28,083 nucleotides of DNA from Haplomitrium mnioides (Eukaryota > Marchantiophyta > Haplomitriopsida > Calobryales), in the NCBI GenBank assembly GCA_049999725.1, contig JBNGIS010034147.1:1-28083 (forward strand), read 5' to 3'. This document shows positions 7,348 through 18,941 of the stretch, in pieces. How positions within the stretch are numbered: position 1 is the stretch's first letter; the number at the start of each line of letters is the position of its first letter. The translations under genes were made by a program, and so were the position numbers. A model generated the notes under the pieces. That model was not told where the DNA came from, ran no database searches, and worked only from the letters and a program-made list of their open reading frames with translations.

Positions 7348-10300
7348 TTGTTTATTGAGAGTTTGATTAGTTCCAGTGGAATGGAAAACTTGACAAGAAT
7401 TAGAAGCACCTTGTTTCATCTAGATGGTATTGTTGATGAGCATTCTTGTAGAATGTTGGTAGATTGTGGAAGTTTTGAAATTTTCATGTCATTACATTTT
7501 CCAAAGAAAATCAAAGCTAAAACTTCGCCTATCAAGGGAAGTAACTATGGCCAATGGGAAAAAACATGAGGTATTCCACTCACATAAGTTATTTTTTCTA
7601 ACGATTGGCAAAGAGTATGAGGAATCTATGGATTTTGTTATTGCACTCGTACAGTATGACATTATTTTAGGTTTGCTTTGGCTTGAAGATCGATTCACTC
7701 AAGTTGATTGGGGAAAACGACAAATTCAAGTTAATTTACATGGAAAGCAACTTCTTTTGGGGCATTCAACACCATTGGTGAAGAGGCCTAAATCAGCCTA
7801 GCATAATTTTTTATGGAGAAAGAGTTGCCTAATTTTGTTGTATGGATCAAGCCTATCTTGAACTTAAATAAAGAGGGAGGGAAATCTATACTGACCTCAA
7901 TGATTGATGATATTTTGAAGGAGTTTTTCAATTTGTTTTCAGATGATTTGCCAAAAAGGTTGCTAGATGATCGTAGAATGTCTTTTTTGATTGGGTTGAT
8001 ACTAGGAAGTACTCCGTATAATCAGCCTATATACTAGTTATCACTACAAGAGTTGGAAGAGCTTCGCAAGACCTTGATATATCTTCTTAAGAAGGATTTT
8101 ATTTAGCATAGTACTTTTCCTTGGAGAGCACCGGTATTCTTTGTATCAAAGAAAGATGGTGGATTTTGTCTTTATATTGATTATCCTGGTTTGAACAATC
8201 AAACAGTAAAGAATGCTAATTCTTTACCATGTATTGATGATTTGTTGGATCAATTGAATGATGCGCAATTCTTTTCCAAGCAAGATCTTTGAAGTGGCTA
8301 TTGGAAAATTTCTATCAAGCCAAGTGATATGCCAAAGACAGCTTTTTGCACGAGGTATTGGCATTTTGAGTGGAAGGTCCTTACATTTGGTCTTACTAAT
8401 GCTCCGGTTATATTCATGGATCAAATCCATCAAAATTTTGATGGGCTATTGGATAAGTCAGCTTTGGTAATCTTGGATGATATTCTTATTTTTAGCAAAA
8501 TTGAAGTTGAGCATTGCAATCATCTGAAAAAAGTATTGTGAAGGTTGCGCAATTGGGAGTTTTATTGCAAGAGATCTAAGTTTGAATTTTAGAAGCAAGA
8601 GGTTACTTGCTTAGGGCACAAGGTATCTGTGGATGGTATCCAGATGGAAGATAAAAAAATTAAAGCTATCACAGAGTAGCCAACACTAACGAAAGCAAAG
8701 GACATTAGAGCCTTCAATGGATGGGCAAGTTTCTACCGATGACTCATCTATTATTATGCATATATTACTACACCTCTTACAGATCTACTAAGCAAAGAGG
8801 TCAAGTTTCAGTGGACCGCCAAAGAGCAAGAGGCATTTCAACAACTCAAAGTTGTAGTCTCTTCTCATCTTATTTTATAGCCATATGATCCAAAAGCACG
8901 TTGCATAGTTGATTTTGATGCTTCTAATTTTGTTATTGGAGAAATTTTGTAGTAAGAATTTGAGGATGGACTTCATCTAATTGCCTTCATGTCTTACCAA
9001 TTAAATGTGGTTGAGAGAAATTATTCTGCACGTGATCAACATCAATTGGGAATGGTTTATACAACCAAAATATAGAGGCACTATCTTTGAGAAGACCTTT
9101 GCTAATTCTCACAGATCACAAGCCATTATTTCAAGAAATCTATTTGGAAAATGTAACAAATCGCCATTAGTGATAGAAAGATCAATTGCAACTCTTTGAT
9201 ATCAAGCTAGAGTACAAGCGTGGAAGGTTCCACACCATTTCTAATGCACTATCATGAAAGCCAGATCATTGAGTGAATACAATGAAGTTGAGTTGCATTA
9301 GTATCTTTCATTTAGATGAGGCAACTAGTGAGAGTTATTGTCAAAAACTACAAGAAGATGCTTTTTTTAGTCTTGTTTGGGCACAATTGGCTGTCAAAAA
9401 TAGTGAGCATCATTCTTTTTCCATTCAAATTGGTATTCTCCATTGAGGCTATCAAATACATGTTCCACAAGATGATATACTTCGAATAGCTCGTTTACAA
9501 GAAGTGCAGAACATTCCCATCTCTAGGTATCTTGGAGTAGATAAAACTATAGAGTTACTTTAGCACACTTGGTGTTGGTCTAACTTGGTTCAAGATGCTC
9601 ATGGTTTTGTTTGTTTGTATAAAAGTTGTCAACAAAACAAAGCTTTAAATAAAAAACCAGCGGCACTTCTTCAACCATTACCAATTCTTACTACTCGTTG
9701 GGAACATGTAAGTTTGGATCTTCTCACTTCACTTCCAACTACACCTTGTGGGTTTACTGCCATTGTGGTGTTTGTGGACAAGATCAGCAAGCAGATTCAT
9801 TTAGCGCCAACAAAAGATACAGTAGATGCTTATTAATTGGCAAACACTTACTTTGATGTTGTCTTCCGTCATCATGGAATGCCTAAGATGTTAATATATG
9901 ATAGGGATCCATGTTTTACTAGAAATTTTTGGTGAGAGTTGTTCACACTTTTATGCACCAAACTCTCTATTTCTACTGCCTATCATTCTCAAACAGATGG
10001 TCAAACAAAGCGCTCTAATCGCACTGTAGAGGATATGCTTTGCGCACTCATCATTGCTCATCATACAAATTGGGATAGTTTCTTATCGGCTCTGAAGTTC
10101 GTCTACAACAACTCCAAACAAGCAACTAGTAGGTTTTCTCTTTTCTTTCTTAATTTGGGTCAACATCTTGTTGTTCACGATGGTTTGGTTTCTCTTTTTC
10201 TTCTTCCAATGTTCCAATTGTTTTTATCTTTTTGTCTTGTTTATCTTCTTCCTTGCAAGATGCTCACAACCATCTTATTGTTGCTCAAAAGTGGCAAAAA

Positions 10301-10802
10301 ATTATGCTGATAGTCGTCATTGTGATTGCTCTTATGTTTTAGATGACCAAGTTATGTTATCTACTCACAATCTCTCATTGTCTTGAGATACTGAAGTTCG
10401 AAAGTTATCTCCTCCTTGAATTGGTTCTTCCTTTATTTCTCAGGTTATTTCTTCTATTGCTTATAAACTAAACCTTTATCTGGATATAAAGATTCATCAT
10501 GTGTTTCATGTTTCTAAAATTAAGCCTTTTGTTCCTATTCTATCTTCTTTTCCAAATTATGCTCAACTTCCTCCTCTGGCTATTCTTCTTGATGATCATG
10601 AAGAATTTAAAGTGGACTACATTTTGGCAAGAAGAGTTATCATGTGAAAGCAACATCCACAAGTTCAATGCAAGGTTTTGTGGAAAGGCTATACACTTCA
10701 TGATGCTACTTGAGAACCTTCTTCAAATCTTGAGAATGCTCAAGAGACTATTCAAATATTTGAAAGTTGTGGCAATGATAAGAACATTATCGATTAGAAG
10801 GC
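7348..10802 (+). pseudogene. Pol remnant: protease, reverse transcriptase, RNase H, integrase, chromodomain
   Basis: Domains in order. Protease: LVDCGS at about 7455. Reverse transcriptase, about 8040-8560: [18 protein letters not shown]-stop-SGYWKI, LTFGLTNAPVIF and ILDDILIFS at the active site. RNase H: about 8880-9200. Integrase, about 9470-10300: VSLDLLTSLP, IYDRDPCF, TDGQTKRSNRT, in which the third catalytic residue is Lys instead of Glu, and the zinc-finger His and Cys ligands are partly lost (PISRYLG, FVCLYKSC). Chromodomain: about 10588-10770 (EEFKVDYIL, CKVLWKGY). In-frame stops include 8035, 8104, 8290, 8539, 8590, 8677 and 8740; each is one C-to-T or G-to-A step from a sense codon common at that position. 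The order RT-RNase H-integrase-chromodomain makes it a chromovirus. It is non-functional. Confidence 0.92.
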
Positions 10803-10810
10803 AGAAATTA

Positions 10811-10913
10811 TGTAATAGTATAAGCATAAGGTTGTGCTATTTATAAGAAAATAGAGAGGAGTGAATGAAGTAGTAGAGAGTCACTTTTAAGGTTGAGATA
10901 AGATTACTTGTCT
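10811..10913 (+). repeat. Truncated 3' LTR of the second chromovirus (about 103 bp)
   Basis: TGTAATAGTATAAGCATAAGG through AGATAAGATTACTTG repeats the first ~100 bp of the 5' LTR at roughly 90% identity by eye. The rest of the LTR is missing and the 42-bp array starts at once. The preceding AGAAGGCAGAAATTA is a degraded polypurine tract. Confidence 0.87.
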
Positions 10914-13900
10914 TATACGAGATGTATTCTTGTGATAGAGCTTTTCTATGATTCATTCACGAGATATAAACTTGTGATAGAGCTTCTCTACAATTTGTTC
11001 ACATGATATATAATTATGATGGAGCTTTTTTATGATTTGTTAATGAGATATATACTTGCGATGGAGCTTTGCTATGATTTCATCACTGGACATATACTTG
11101 TGATGGAGTTTTTCTATGATTTGTTCACTATATGTATATACTTGTGATGGTTCTTTTATATGATTAAGTCATAGGATATATCCTTATGATGGAGCTATAA
11201 TTTGTTCTTAGAATATATGCTTGTGATTGAGCTTTTCTATGATTTATTCATTAGATAAAAACTGTTGATGGAGCTTTTCTATGATTTGTTCACAGGATAT
11301 ATACTTGTGATGAGGTTTTTCTATGATATGTTCTTGGGGCATAGACTTGTGATGGATCTTTTCAATGATTTTTTCATGAGATAAAAAATATGATGGATCT
11401 TTTCTATCATTTGTTTACGGGCTATATACTTGTAATAGAGCTTTTGTATGATTGGTTAATGGGAGATATACTTGTGAAAAAGTTTTTTGTAAATTTTTCA
11501 CGGAATATATACTTGTGATGAACCTTTTCTTTGATTTGTTTCCAAGATATATACTTTTCATATGGTTTTTGTATGATTTTCTCACATAATATATGCTTGT
11601 GACAGAGCTTTTCTATGATTTCTTCATGAGAAATATACTTGTGATAGAGCTTTTGTATGATTTTTTCATGGGATATATACAAGTGATGGAGCTTTTATAT
11701 GATTGTTCAATAAAATGAATGTTTGTGATGGAGTTGTTCTATGATTTATTCACGGGATATATACTTGTGATGGAGCTTTTTTATGATTTGTTCATGAGAT
11801 ATACATATTTGTGATGGAGCCTTTCTCTGATTTGTTCACGAGATATATACTTGTTATTGAGGTTTTCTATGTACTGCTCACAATATATCTACTTATGATG
11901 GAGCTTTTCTATGATTTGTTCAGAGGATATATAATTGTCATGGACCTTTTGTATGATTTGTTCAAAGGATGTATACATGTGATGGAGATTTTCTATGATT
12001 TGTTAATGAGACATATACTTGTGAACGAGCATTTCTATGACTTGTTCATGGAATATATACTTGTGTTGGGCTTTCTTCTATGATTTCTTCACGGGACATA
12101 TACTTGTGATATGACTTTTCTATGATTTGTTTATGGGATGTATACTTGTGATGAAGCTTTTTTATGATTTGTTGACATGAATTATTTTGTGATGGAATTT
12201 TTCTATGCTTTGTTCATGAGATATATACTTGTGATGGAGCTTTTATATGATTTGTTCACCACATATCTACTTGTGATGGAACTTTTCTATGATTTGTTCA
12301 TGGAATATATAGTTGAGATGGAGCTTTTCTATGGTTTGTTCATAGGATATATACATGTGATTAAGCCTTTAGCATGATTTGTTGAGAGGCAATATACTTG
12401 TGATAAAGCTTTTGTATGATTTGTTCATGAGATATATTCTTGTGATCAAGCTGTTCTATGATTGTTTCTTGGGATATGTACTTGTGATAGAGCTTCTCCA
12501 TGATTTGTTCTTGGGATATATACTTGTGATAGAACATTTCTATGATTTGTTCACAAGATATATACTTGTCACGGAGCTTTTCTTTGATTTGTTGTTGGGA
12601 TGCATACTTGTGAGGGTGCCTTTCTATAATTGTTTCACGAGATATATACTTGTGATTGAGCATGTATATGACTTGCTCATGGAAAATGTACTTCTCATGG
12701 AGCTTTTCTACGATTTTTTCATGGGATATATACTTAAGATTAAGCTTTTCTTTGTTTTGTTCATACAATATTCACTTGTGAAGGAGATTTTTTGTGATTT
12801 GTTTACGTGATATATACTTATGATGGAGCTTTTCTATGATTGTTTCATAGGATATATACTTTTACTGGAGCTTAGCTATGATTTGTTCAAGGGATATATA
12901 CTTGTCATAAATACTAATGATGAAGTGTTTCTATGATTTGTTCACAAGATATATACTTATGATGGAGCTTTTGTATGATTTTTTCATCGGATATATATTT
13001 GTGATGGAGCTTTTCTCTTATTTGTTTATAGGATATATACTTTTGAAGAAACTTTTCTATAATTTGATCACGGGATATACACTTGTGATGGAGCTTTTTC
13101 TTGATTTGTTAAGATGATATATACTTGAGATGGAGCTTTTTTAAAAAAAAATTTCACGACACATATACTTGTAATAGAGCTTTTCTATTATTTTTTCATG
13201 GGATATATACTTGTGATGGAGCTTTGCTATGATTTGTTCACTGGATATATACTTGTGTTGGAGTTGTTTCGTGATTTTTTCATAGGACATGTGTTTGTAA
13301 TGAAGCTTTTCCATGATTTGTTTTTGAGATATATACTTGTGATGAAGTATTTTAATGATTGGGTTACAGTATATATACTTGTGGTGGAGCTTTTCTATGA
13401 TTTGTGCATAGGATATGTACTTGTCATGAAGCTTTTCTTAGATTTGTTCATGGGATATATTCTTGTAATAGAGCTTGCCTATGTTTTGTAAATGGAATAT
13501 ACACTTGTGATGGATCTTTTTTTCTATGATTTGTTTACGGGATATATACTTGTGATGGATCTTTTCTATGACTTGTTCTTGAGATATATACTTGTGAAAG
13601 AGCTTTTCTATGATTTGTTTGCACAATATGTAGTTGTGACAAAGCTTTTTGATGATTTGTTCACGAGATATATACTTGTGATGGAGTTTTTCTCTTTTTT
13701 GATCATGGGATACATACTTGTGATAGAGCTTTCCTCTTTTTTTCTCACGACATATATACTTATAACAGAGGTTGTTTGGTTCAAAGGATATATACTTGTG
13801 AGGGAGATTTTGATTTTTTTATGGGATATATACTTGTGATGGAGCTTTTCTTTGATTGTTTTATGACATATATACTTGTGATGAAGCTTTTTTGTGATTT

Positions 13901-14190
13901 ATTCATGGAATATATACTTGTGATAGAGCCTATTAATTATTTTTTCACAGGATTTACACTTGTGATGGATTTTTTCTATGATTGTTTCTCAGGCTATATA
14001 CTTGTAATGGAGCTTTTTTATGATTTGTTAATGGAATGAATTCTAATGAGTACTTGTGATTTAACTTTTGTCATGATTTGTTCACACGATTGATACTTGT
14101 CATGAAGCTTTTTTATGATTTGTTCACGAGATATATACTAGTGATGGAGCTTTTCTATCATTTGTTCAAGAAATATATACTTGTGATAAA
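10914..14190 (+). repeat. 42-bp minisatellite array 2 (about 78 units by length)
   Basis: Same unit and orientation as array 1. Both strands stay open over long stretches: the plus strand at 11811-12083 and 12379-12810 reads (R/G)YILVMELFYDLF-like repeats, while the minus strand at 12361-12768 reads HKYISHEQIIEKLY-like repeats. No signal peptide, start-site context or repeat-independent sequence suggests a real protein. The right edge is followed by CCGCTACTTTGAACTAGGAA, which resembles the sequence after array 3. Together with array 1 this was probably one array of about 4.7 kb before the chromovirus inserted. Confidence 0.95.
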
Positions 14191-14580
14191 AACAACCGCT
14201 ACTTTGAACTAGGAACCGCTACTGAGTTCGTGTTTCACTTGGTAGTCGCAAATATTATTTTTTGTGATTTGGTATTGAAAACCATCAATTTTACATTTGT
14301 GATCTTTTTTTTACAAAGAAATTTGTTTTTTAGAAATACAAATTGCGTATTTTACATTGAGATTATATTTTAACAATTTCTTTATAATAAACACCTGCAA
14401 TAACAAGCATTTTAGGTATTGAAATATTTTATTAAAACCTTACACTATTGTGAATATATTAAATTCATCAAAAATTAGATAAAACATATATCTTTTTATG
14501 AAAACAATTATATGCAAATGTGGATGTCTATTTGTGTATGGACTTTGAACCAGATTATAAGCATCGTAGCTGTTAAATCC
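14191..14580. other. AT-rich spacer with an edge sequence shared with array 3
   Basis: The first ~35 bp (GCTACTTTGAACTAGGAACC and neighbours) resemble the sequence just right of array 3 at 27246. The remainder is A/T-rich with short homopolymers. I see no gene, RNA or structured repeat. Confidence 0.6.
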
Positions 14581-14581
14581 T

Positions 14582-14950
14582 AGGCAAGCATAGACTCCAA
14601 ACTAGAACCCTAAAGCCTATGCATGCACAGACTCTAAATGAGAATCCTAAAGCCTATACGTGCAAAGACTCTCAACGAGAACAATAAGGCTAGGCACACG
14701 TAGACTCCAAACAAGAACCCTAAAGTCATAAGCCCATAGACTTTTAACAAGAACCCTAAAACTTATGCGTGTAGGGAATCTAAACAAGAACTAAAGCTTA
14801 TGCGCACATAGACTCTAAACAAGAACTATAAAGTTTTTTTGCACATAGACTCTAAACAAGAACCCTAAAGCCTAGGCAGCCAAAGATTGTTAAAGCTCAT
14901 GTGCACATGGACTCCAAGCCTAAGTGCACAAGGACTCCAAACAATTCTTA
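14582..14950. repeat. Palindrome-related tandem repeat cluster A (about 36-bp units)
   Basis: About ten units of the form AGACTC(C/T)AAACAAGAACCC, TAAAGC, then a variable half such as CTATGCATGCAC, CTTATGCGCACAT or CTCATGTGCACATGG. The variable half is palindromic or nearly so (CATGTGCACATG is perfect). The cluster lies just downstream of the 3' end of the methyltransferase-like pseudogene (minus strand). It shares the TATGCGCACATAG/GGACTCC vocabulary with clusters B and C inside that gene's introns. Confidence 0.8.
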
Positions 14951-15075
14951 TACTAGCAATTGACTCCAAACCATTCTTATGTGCATCAAATTGAATCATA
15001 ATGAAAAGACTTAAAATGGATTTGAGGTGCAACAAGTTGAAGCTTTTGCAAATAAAACTTTGTAAAAAAAAGTAA

Positions 15076-15081
15076 TTTATT
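15076..15081 (-). terminator. Possible polyadenylation signal of the methyltransferase-like gene
   Basis: AATAAA on the minus strand lies about 28 bp past the TGA stop at 15109-15111, in an A/T-rich context followed by an A/T homopolymer. It fits a plant polyadenylation signal, but such hexamers are common in AT-rich DNA. Confidence 0.4.
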
Positions 15082-15717
15082 AATAAAACAATTTGTTCAA
15101 ACAGATGCTCAAGCTGAATCCTCTTTGGGAGGAATTGTCTCATCTAAATCCAACGGTTGAGCATCTACAGCCGCTAGAGAGTGTTGTGGAGACTTTCTAG
15201 TCCCAGAGGTGGCAAAAAAATCACCAGTAGCACTTGTAGTACTAGAAAGAACAGGTTCCTTGTGGTATGCATAAACTATCTGTAACTCTATCACATCGAA
15301 TGGCAAGGAAGCTATCATCAAAACTCTTTGAGGAATGTAGATAGGCTGATGTCTATCATATTCCACCACGATGCAGTTTTGCGTGAGCTTTAAAGCACAG
15401 ACAAGGCATGTGCTTGATCTAGAGCAAAGATCTAAGATCCAATCCTGCTCTATTGACAAATGGTCAATGAAAAAATCGTAAAGAGCATACGGCTTTTGAT
15501 AAACATTGACATAAACATCATCTCCTGGATGTTTAAGTTTCGTCAAAACCACAGCACAACTACAATATTTGCTCTGGTAGACTAATCGCAGAAGCATGTT
15601 GCAAATTAAAAAGCCTCATGCTTCTCTTTCCTTCTTTCATTTAGGTTACCCACATTCCAATACTCATGGGTGTGTGCGATTCTGGGACCACCGGAATGAT
15701 GAATGTTGCTTTTGGCC

Positions 15718-15808
15718 CTATAAAAAGAAAAAAAGCAAATCAAACATTGTAAACAAAGTGCAAGAAAAGTAAAAAGAGAAACTAAAAACTAAAGAATCAA
15801 AGAAAAAC
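15718..15808 (-). other. Intron 3 of the methyltransferase-like gene (91 bp)
   Basis: On the minus strand a GTTTTT donor, weakly placed, and a strong acceptor (pyrimidine tract ending TTTTTATAG) bound a short intron between the DNA carrying QFGIVEDALSKVCYA and that carrying HTHEYW. Unlike the two longer introns it has no palindromic repeats. The donor is uncertain. Confidence 0.5.
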
Positions 15809-16388
15809 TCGCGAGATGTTGTAGTCGATGGCATAACAAACTTTTGAAAGGGCATCCTCGACAATGCCAAATTGTTGCGTCGAATGTATAATTACAAAAG
15901 ACTAAAAATCCGATGTTGTGATTGCTGCAAAAGATGAAACCATGTCAAAAAATGTCATCTTTAGAAAAAGGTTCAGAATCGTCATGCTTACATTCCTTAA
16001 GATTGTAACCGTAAGGAATATTTGCAATCGTCAAAGTGAAACACCTAGGTTTCACAAAGTCTTTGAACTGACAAGCGTTGCCTCCCCATGGAATTGGTAA
16101 AATGCCATATTGAGACCATCGATATAGGACAATAAGTCCTCGTCCTCGTCTCTCACAACTTCATCAATTGGATGAGATACCACATCATTGCTGCCTTGAT
16201 TTCCACTCTCTAGCTTTTTTGGCAATGAAGAAGAAAAGCTGGAGGATAGGAAACAAGTGTGGAGGTCTGGTCTTGATCTTCTACGGCTTCTGCAGCCCTT
16301 GATCTTTTTTGGCCTTTGGCAGTTGCTGTCAATTTTTTCACCAACTGACGTTCGAACATTTTGTCCCCCTACACACAACAAAAACAAA

Positions 16389-16407
16389 AAAATATATATA
16401 TATATAA
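16389..16407. repeat. Short (AT)n microsatellite
   Basis: An uninterrupted AT alternation of about eight units flanked by A runs, inside intron 2 of the methyltransferase-like gene. Confidence 0.8.
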
Positions 16408-16445
16408 AGACAAAAAGAAATTAAAGACTAGAGAGGGATATTGAG

Positions 16446-16950
16446 TTCTATGCTTGCATGGACAATGAAGTTAAGACATCTAAGAACTTCAAAGTTCATG
16501 CGCGGAGGGACTTTGATGTCGAGAAAAGCTTGGACTTCAAAGTCCTTGCTCGTCCATGCACACATGGACTTCACAGTCCTTCCACACTAGGAATTGATAG
16601 CCCAAGCTCGCTTGGACTTTGCAGTCCTTGCGTGCAAGGACTTCCATATCCAAGCATGTTTGGACTTCTTAGTCTATGCGCGCATGGACTTCTTAGTCCA
16701 TGCCGCTTGGAATTCTTACTCCATGCGCGCATGGACCTCCAATGCACGCGCATTTGGACTATAAGGTCCAAGAGGGGAAGCATTGTGCAGTCAATGTGTG
16801 CATGGACTGTAAAGTCTGATTGCGCAAGGACTGCGAAGTTCATGCGCGCATGGATTGTGAAGACCAAGAGCACTTGGACTATGAAGTAAGCCCTGAAGAG
16901 ACAAAGAAGTCCATGCGTGCATGAACATCATAGTCTTTGCAGGAAAGACT
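16446..16950. repeat. Palindrome-cored tandem repeat cluster B (about 21-30 bp spacing)
   Basis: A run of hairpin-capable units, each with inverted arms around a short centre: GTCCATGCACACATGGAC, CCAAGCTCGCTTGG, GTCCTTGCGTGCAAGGAC, TCCAAGCATGTTTGGA, TCCATGCGCGCATGGA (perfect, 16720-16735) and TCATGCGCGCATGG. Between them stand TTCTTAGT-like linkers. The arms vary between units (CATG/CATG, CAAG/CTTG, CTTG/CAAG), yet the two sides of a unit stay complementary. Open frames at 16458-16889 (plus) and 16571-16873 (minus) only reflect the repeat. Confidence 0.88.
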
Positions 16951-18499
16951 CAAAACCTATTTTATCAAAACCACAGACAGTTTAAAGTAAATTCACTGCA
17001 ACTCCAAAAAAATGAATGTACCAACAAAAGAAGAGCTTACCAAAAGCTTCTCAAAGCTAGAATAGACAGTAGCCATCTTGGACTCCTCAGTGTGAAAGGG
17101 TACTCCTTTCTTGCTTCCTCCCAACTACTGCAATAAACTTTTGAACAAAAACTTTTTACTATAGCTGCTAAAACTTCATATCTCTCAGCCTCTCGAGACA
17201 TTTCCTCCATTGAAAGCTCTCCGGCTTCCACCCTCTTCAAAACTGAAATTTTAACTTTGTCAAGAAGACCCTAAAGGGATCTCCAAGGTGTCCACTTCAT
17301 GTCCTCCATTCTAAGAGATCCCTTGCCTTTTGGCTTCTAACCCTTAACGGTATTCTTCTCCGACATAAAAAATATGCTCTATTGTAGATCTCTGAGCTCA
17401 CCACTTCTAAATGCATCTTGGAACTAGTTGTCTTGAGACATGACTGTCTTTTTAAGTGTGGACTTGGGCTTGATCTCCAAGGTTTCCAGCACCAATTCTC
17501 TTTTCAATTTTTGAGATGACATCATCCCACTCTCCACAAATCTTTGATGCCAATATTCGACCTTTTGAATAGAGGTCATTTCTAGCCGTACCTCTGGTTG
17601 TAGTTGTCATTAGTTGCAAAAATGTGGGCCTCTATTGGTGTAAAGCCCACGTACGCATAACAATTGCGGAGTGATAATGCCGAATTCTTTGCTTCATAAT
17701 TTGTGATCAATGGCTGCATTGCTGCAGCACTGTGATTACCTTTTGCAATCTCGTAGCGATGTTTGTCAGGTTTTCTAATATCGAACTTTTGCTTATCCCT
17801 TAACCAACACTTTAGGTCAACAACAACAATGAAAAAACTATGCATATACTTGTTTGTGAGTATTCTCTATGCCAGAAGCTCAACAAAATCTTCATTTAAC
17901 CTTCGAATCCGGAAAGGTCCCCAATTGTCCATTCTAAGTTTCGGTAGATTCAAATTCTCTAACCTAATGGTGATTGTTTCTTCATGGGCTTTGCATCGTT
18001 GGATTGCAGACTCTATTATTTTGTTTTTGTCTTCCTTAGACACTGTCTGAGGGTCCACCTGCTCTCTTTCCTAGAAAGTTCGCAATCCCTTGTAGGATTG
18101 CCTTTTTGCTCTTTATGTTGGAGCCCGAACTGGCTGCGACTCCAATTCTCGTCTCAAGCTGCTTGGTGCTAAAGACGAAGGGGCAGCACAAGACAACCTT
18201 GTTGGAGATTTGGAGGGGGCTTGCTCCTCCTCAATGATTGGTATTGGAATAGGTTTTTTCTTCTAGACAACCTGTTTCTTCTTTTTGGGAGCCTCAACTA
18301 GCTCCAGCTACTTTTTATTTTTTGGGGCAAAAAAACCTTCTGCGTGAACTAAAAATGTTGCCGCGCTCAGATGCGACACTAATTGTTGAATATAAACGCT
18401 CTGCTTGGGCTTCAGAATCTTTATATGGATGGCCAACTTCATGAAATCGCGCTAGACACGCTTCGCGTCTTTGTAGCCATCGACGAAATCTGCCAGAAA

Positions 18500-18941
18500 C
18501 TGAGTAAATTGAAAACAAAACCAAAAGCGATTAAGTACAAGTACAATTGTCCAAGGTAAGAGATAAGACAATGCATTCAGTGCCCGCATGAACTCCAATA
18601 ACCATACGTGCATAGACTCTCTAGTCCAAACGTGTTTGGGATGAGGAGTCCAGGCATATATGGACCTGGGAGTCTATGCTTGCATGGACTCCCTGAGTCC
18701 TAGCGCAACTTCACTCTTGGGTCTATGCGCACATGGACTCCCAATTCTATGTGCGCTTGGACTCCCCAGTCCATGCATGCATGGGTTCCTGGGTCCTTGT
18801 GTGCATAGACTCCCAAGTCCTACAACGCAAGGACTCCTAAGTCCATGCGTGTTTGGACCCCGAAACTCCATGCTCGCATGGACTTGGGAGTTTTGACTTA
18901 GTAAAAAAGGAAACAATTGAAAAAGGTTTTTCAAAATTTAC
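18500..18941 (-). other. Intron 1 of the methyltransferase-like gene (442 bp)
   Basis: On the minus strand the donor is GGCAAG|GTAAAT and the acceptor is a T-rich tract ending TTTACTCAG|TTT. Joining KEDGK to FLADFVDGYKDA keeps phase 0 across the junction, which is good support. The intron is mostly palindromic repeat cluster C. Confidence 0.78.
18571..18893. repeat. Palindrome-cored tandem repeat cluster C
   Basis: Units such as CCAAACGTGTTTGG, GTCTATGCTTGCATGGACT, CTATGCGCACATGGACTCC, CCATGCATGCATGG (perfect, 18771-18784), GTCCTTGTGTGCATAGAC and CTCCATGCTCGCATGG are joined by CCCAAGTCC-like linkers. It is the same family as cluster B, with the linker changed from TTCTTAG to TCCCAAG. It lies in intron 1 of the methyltransferase-like gene. 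Confidence 0.87.

Larger units (their letters stand above)
6025..10913 (+). mobile_element. Decayed Ty3/gypsy chromovirus inserted in the 42-bp array
   Basis: This LTR retrotransposon has recognisable 5' LTR, primer-binding site, gag, protease, reverse transcriptase, RNase H, integrase, chromodomain and the first ~100 bp of the 3' LTR. Every domain carries stops or frameshifts, so it cannot move on its own. Both flanks are the same 42-bp minisatellite (4629-6024 and 10914-14190), so it landed inside one older array. The 3' LTR is cut short and joins the array directly, and the array phase does not match across the element. No target-site duplication can be shown, and a later deletion at the right junction is likely. 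Confidence 0.93.
16369..17040 (-). other. Intron 2 of the methyltransferase-like gene (672 bp)
   Basis: On the minus strand the donor reads TTTTG|GTAAGC and the acceptor TTGTGTGTAG|GGGG. Reading SSFEKLL into GDKMFERQLVKKL keeps phase 0. Most of the intron is filled by palindromic repeat cluster B. Confidence 0.7.

Noticed and set aside
12361-12810. Overlapping 135- and 143-codon frames on opposite strands in array 2, and similar frames in arrays 1 and 3
   Set aside because: They follow the 42-bp repeat exactly and have no sequence outside it; the period being a multiple of three explains them. Not called as genes.
16458-16889. 143-codon plus-strand and 100-codon minus-strand frames, and similar frames at 18660-18934
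   Set aside because: Both lie inside palindromic repeat clusters within introns and translate the repeat (PCxHGLxSP-like); not genes.
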